In this document: positions 35,339 through 35,380 of the stretch, in pieces | How positions within the stretch are numbered: position 1 is the first letter of the stretch | How the letters are laid out: each line of letters begins with the position of its first letter | Source: Pokkaliibacter plantistimulans | Lineage (GTDB): Bacteria > Pseudomonadota > Gammaproteobacteria > Pseudomonadales > Balneatricaceae | Length of the DNA: 35,380 nt | Reading direction: 5' to 3' | Assembly (NCBI RefSeq): GCF_003194385.1 | Contig: NZ_LAPT01000120.1 | Coordinates: 1-35,380, forward strand | Made by a program: the position numbers and the translations under genes | Notes under the pieces: generated by a model | What the model saw: the letters and a program-made list of their open reading frames with translations, nothing else | Told to the model about the DNA's origin: nothing | Database searches by the model: none

Positions 35339-35380
35339 ATGCTGGATTTGTTCGCCTATCAGGTCGTTGAAAATCTATCT
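35339..35380 (+). CDS. Start of a possible gene cut by the window edge
   Basis: ATG at 35339 opens a frame reading MLDLFAYQVVENLS to the end. Only 14 codons are visible, the ribosome-binding site is weak, and the last nine codons overlap the repeat at 35353-35380. If the repeat continues as at the left end of the window, the frame would stop soon (at the TAA of AACAGGCTAA). It may therefore be a gene start interrupted by the repeat, or not a gene. Confidence 0.2.
   Translation, partial: MLDLFAYQVVENLS
35353..35380 (-). repeat. Right copy of inverted repeat shared by both window ends
   Basis: The reverse complement matches 80-107 at 25 of 28 bases, the first 15 being identical. If the element is of the same kind as on the left, it should continue beyond the window into the palindrome seen at 4-57. 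Confidence 0.6.

Noticed and set aside
1-35380. CRISPR arrays, tRNA/rRNA genes, intact insertion sequences or a defence system
   Set aside because: No regularly spaced repeats, RNA gene signatures, transposase, nuclease or reverse-transcriptase-like proteins were seen on either strand.

Overview
The window reads as chromosome of a moderately GC-rich gammaproteobacterium. PutA, PutP, LysA/LysR and the PotGHI proteins are close in sequence and length to their Enterobacteria/Pseudomonas counterparts, while the mixture (a Pseudomonas-like spu/puu polyamine locus next to an E. coli-type lysA-lysR pair) suggests a marine or soil lineage such as Oceanospirillales. That placement is inference. No rRNA, tRNA, CRISPR array, intact phage or intact insertion sequence was seen.

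Layout. 1-258: a dispersed-repeat-like hairpin and a terminator left by an upstream gene. 259-951: DUF2461 protein. 982-7917: a TetR repressor divergent from a complete tripartite RND efflux operon (lipoprotein adaptor, AcrB-type pump, OprM-type outer-membrane channel), with a palindromic operator over the pump promoter. 8210-9598: secreted phytase-like esterase-like protein. 9705-10034: small tyrosine-phosphatase-like protein. 10239-16497: divergent putA/putP proline module with about 800 bp of control DNA. 16634-20041: a secreted protein of unknown function, a GntR/FCD regulator, and a small STAS-DinB-VOC group. 20039-20855: mntP manganese exporter behind a yybP-ykoY Mn2+ riboswitch. 21094-30774: polyamine region, with ABC transporter potG-potH-potI, then puuD-puuA divergent from an aldehyde dehydrogenase and an spuC-like aminotransferase. 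30952-31798: a low-GC patch with a small membrane protein and a decayed peptidoglycan amidase. 31927-34264: divergent lysA/lysR. 34407-35255: AraC-type regulator. The last 28 bp are an inverted copy of a sequence near the left end.

How the genes work together. Polyamines imported by PotGHI could be broken down by gamma-glutamylation (PuuA, then an oxidase that is not in the window, then aldehyde dehydrogenase and PuuD) or by direct transamination (SpuC plus aldehyde dehydrogenase). Near-identical palindromes (core TGTGATCACA / AAAAAAGTGATC) lie in front of the GntR gene, in front of puuD and in front of the aldehyde dehydrogenase. This suggests that the GntR protein controls the polyamine genes about 10 kb away. 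PutA, through its ribbon-helix-helix domain, probably represses putA/putP through GTTGCA sites. LysR probably activates the divergent lysA, and the TetR protein probably represses the efflux operon.

The most notable observations are the GntR-box network, the amidase pseudogene with two in-frame stops and a lost catalytic tyrosine, the mntP leader with two mutually exclusive hairpins, and the inverted repeat shared by the two window ends.
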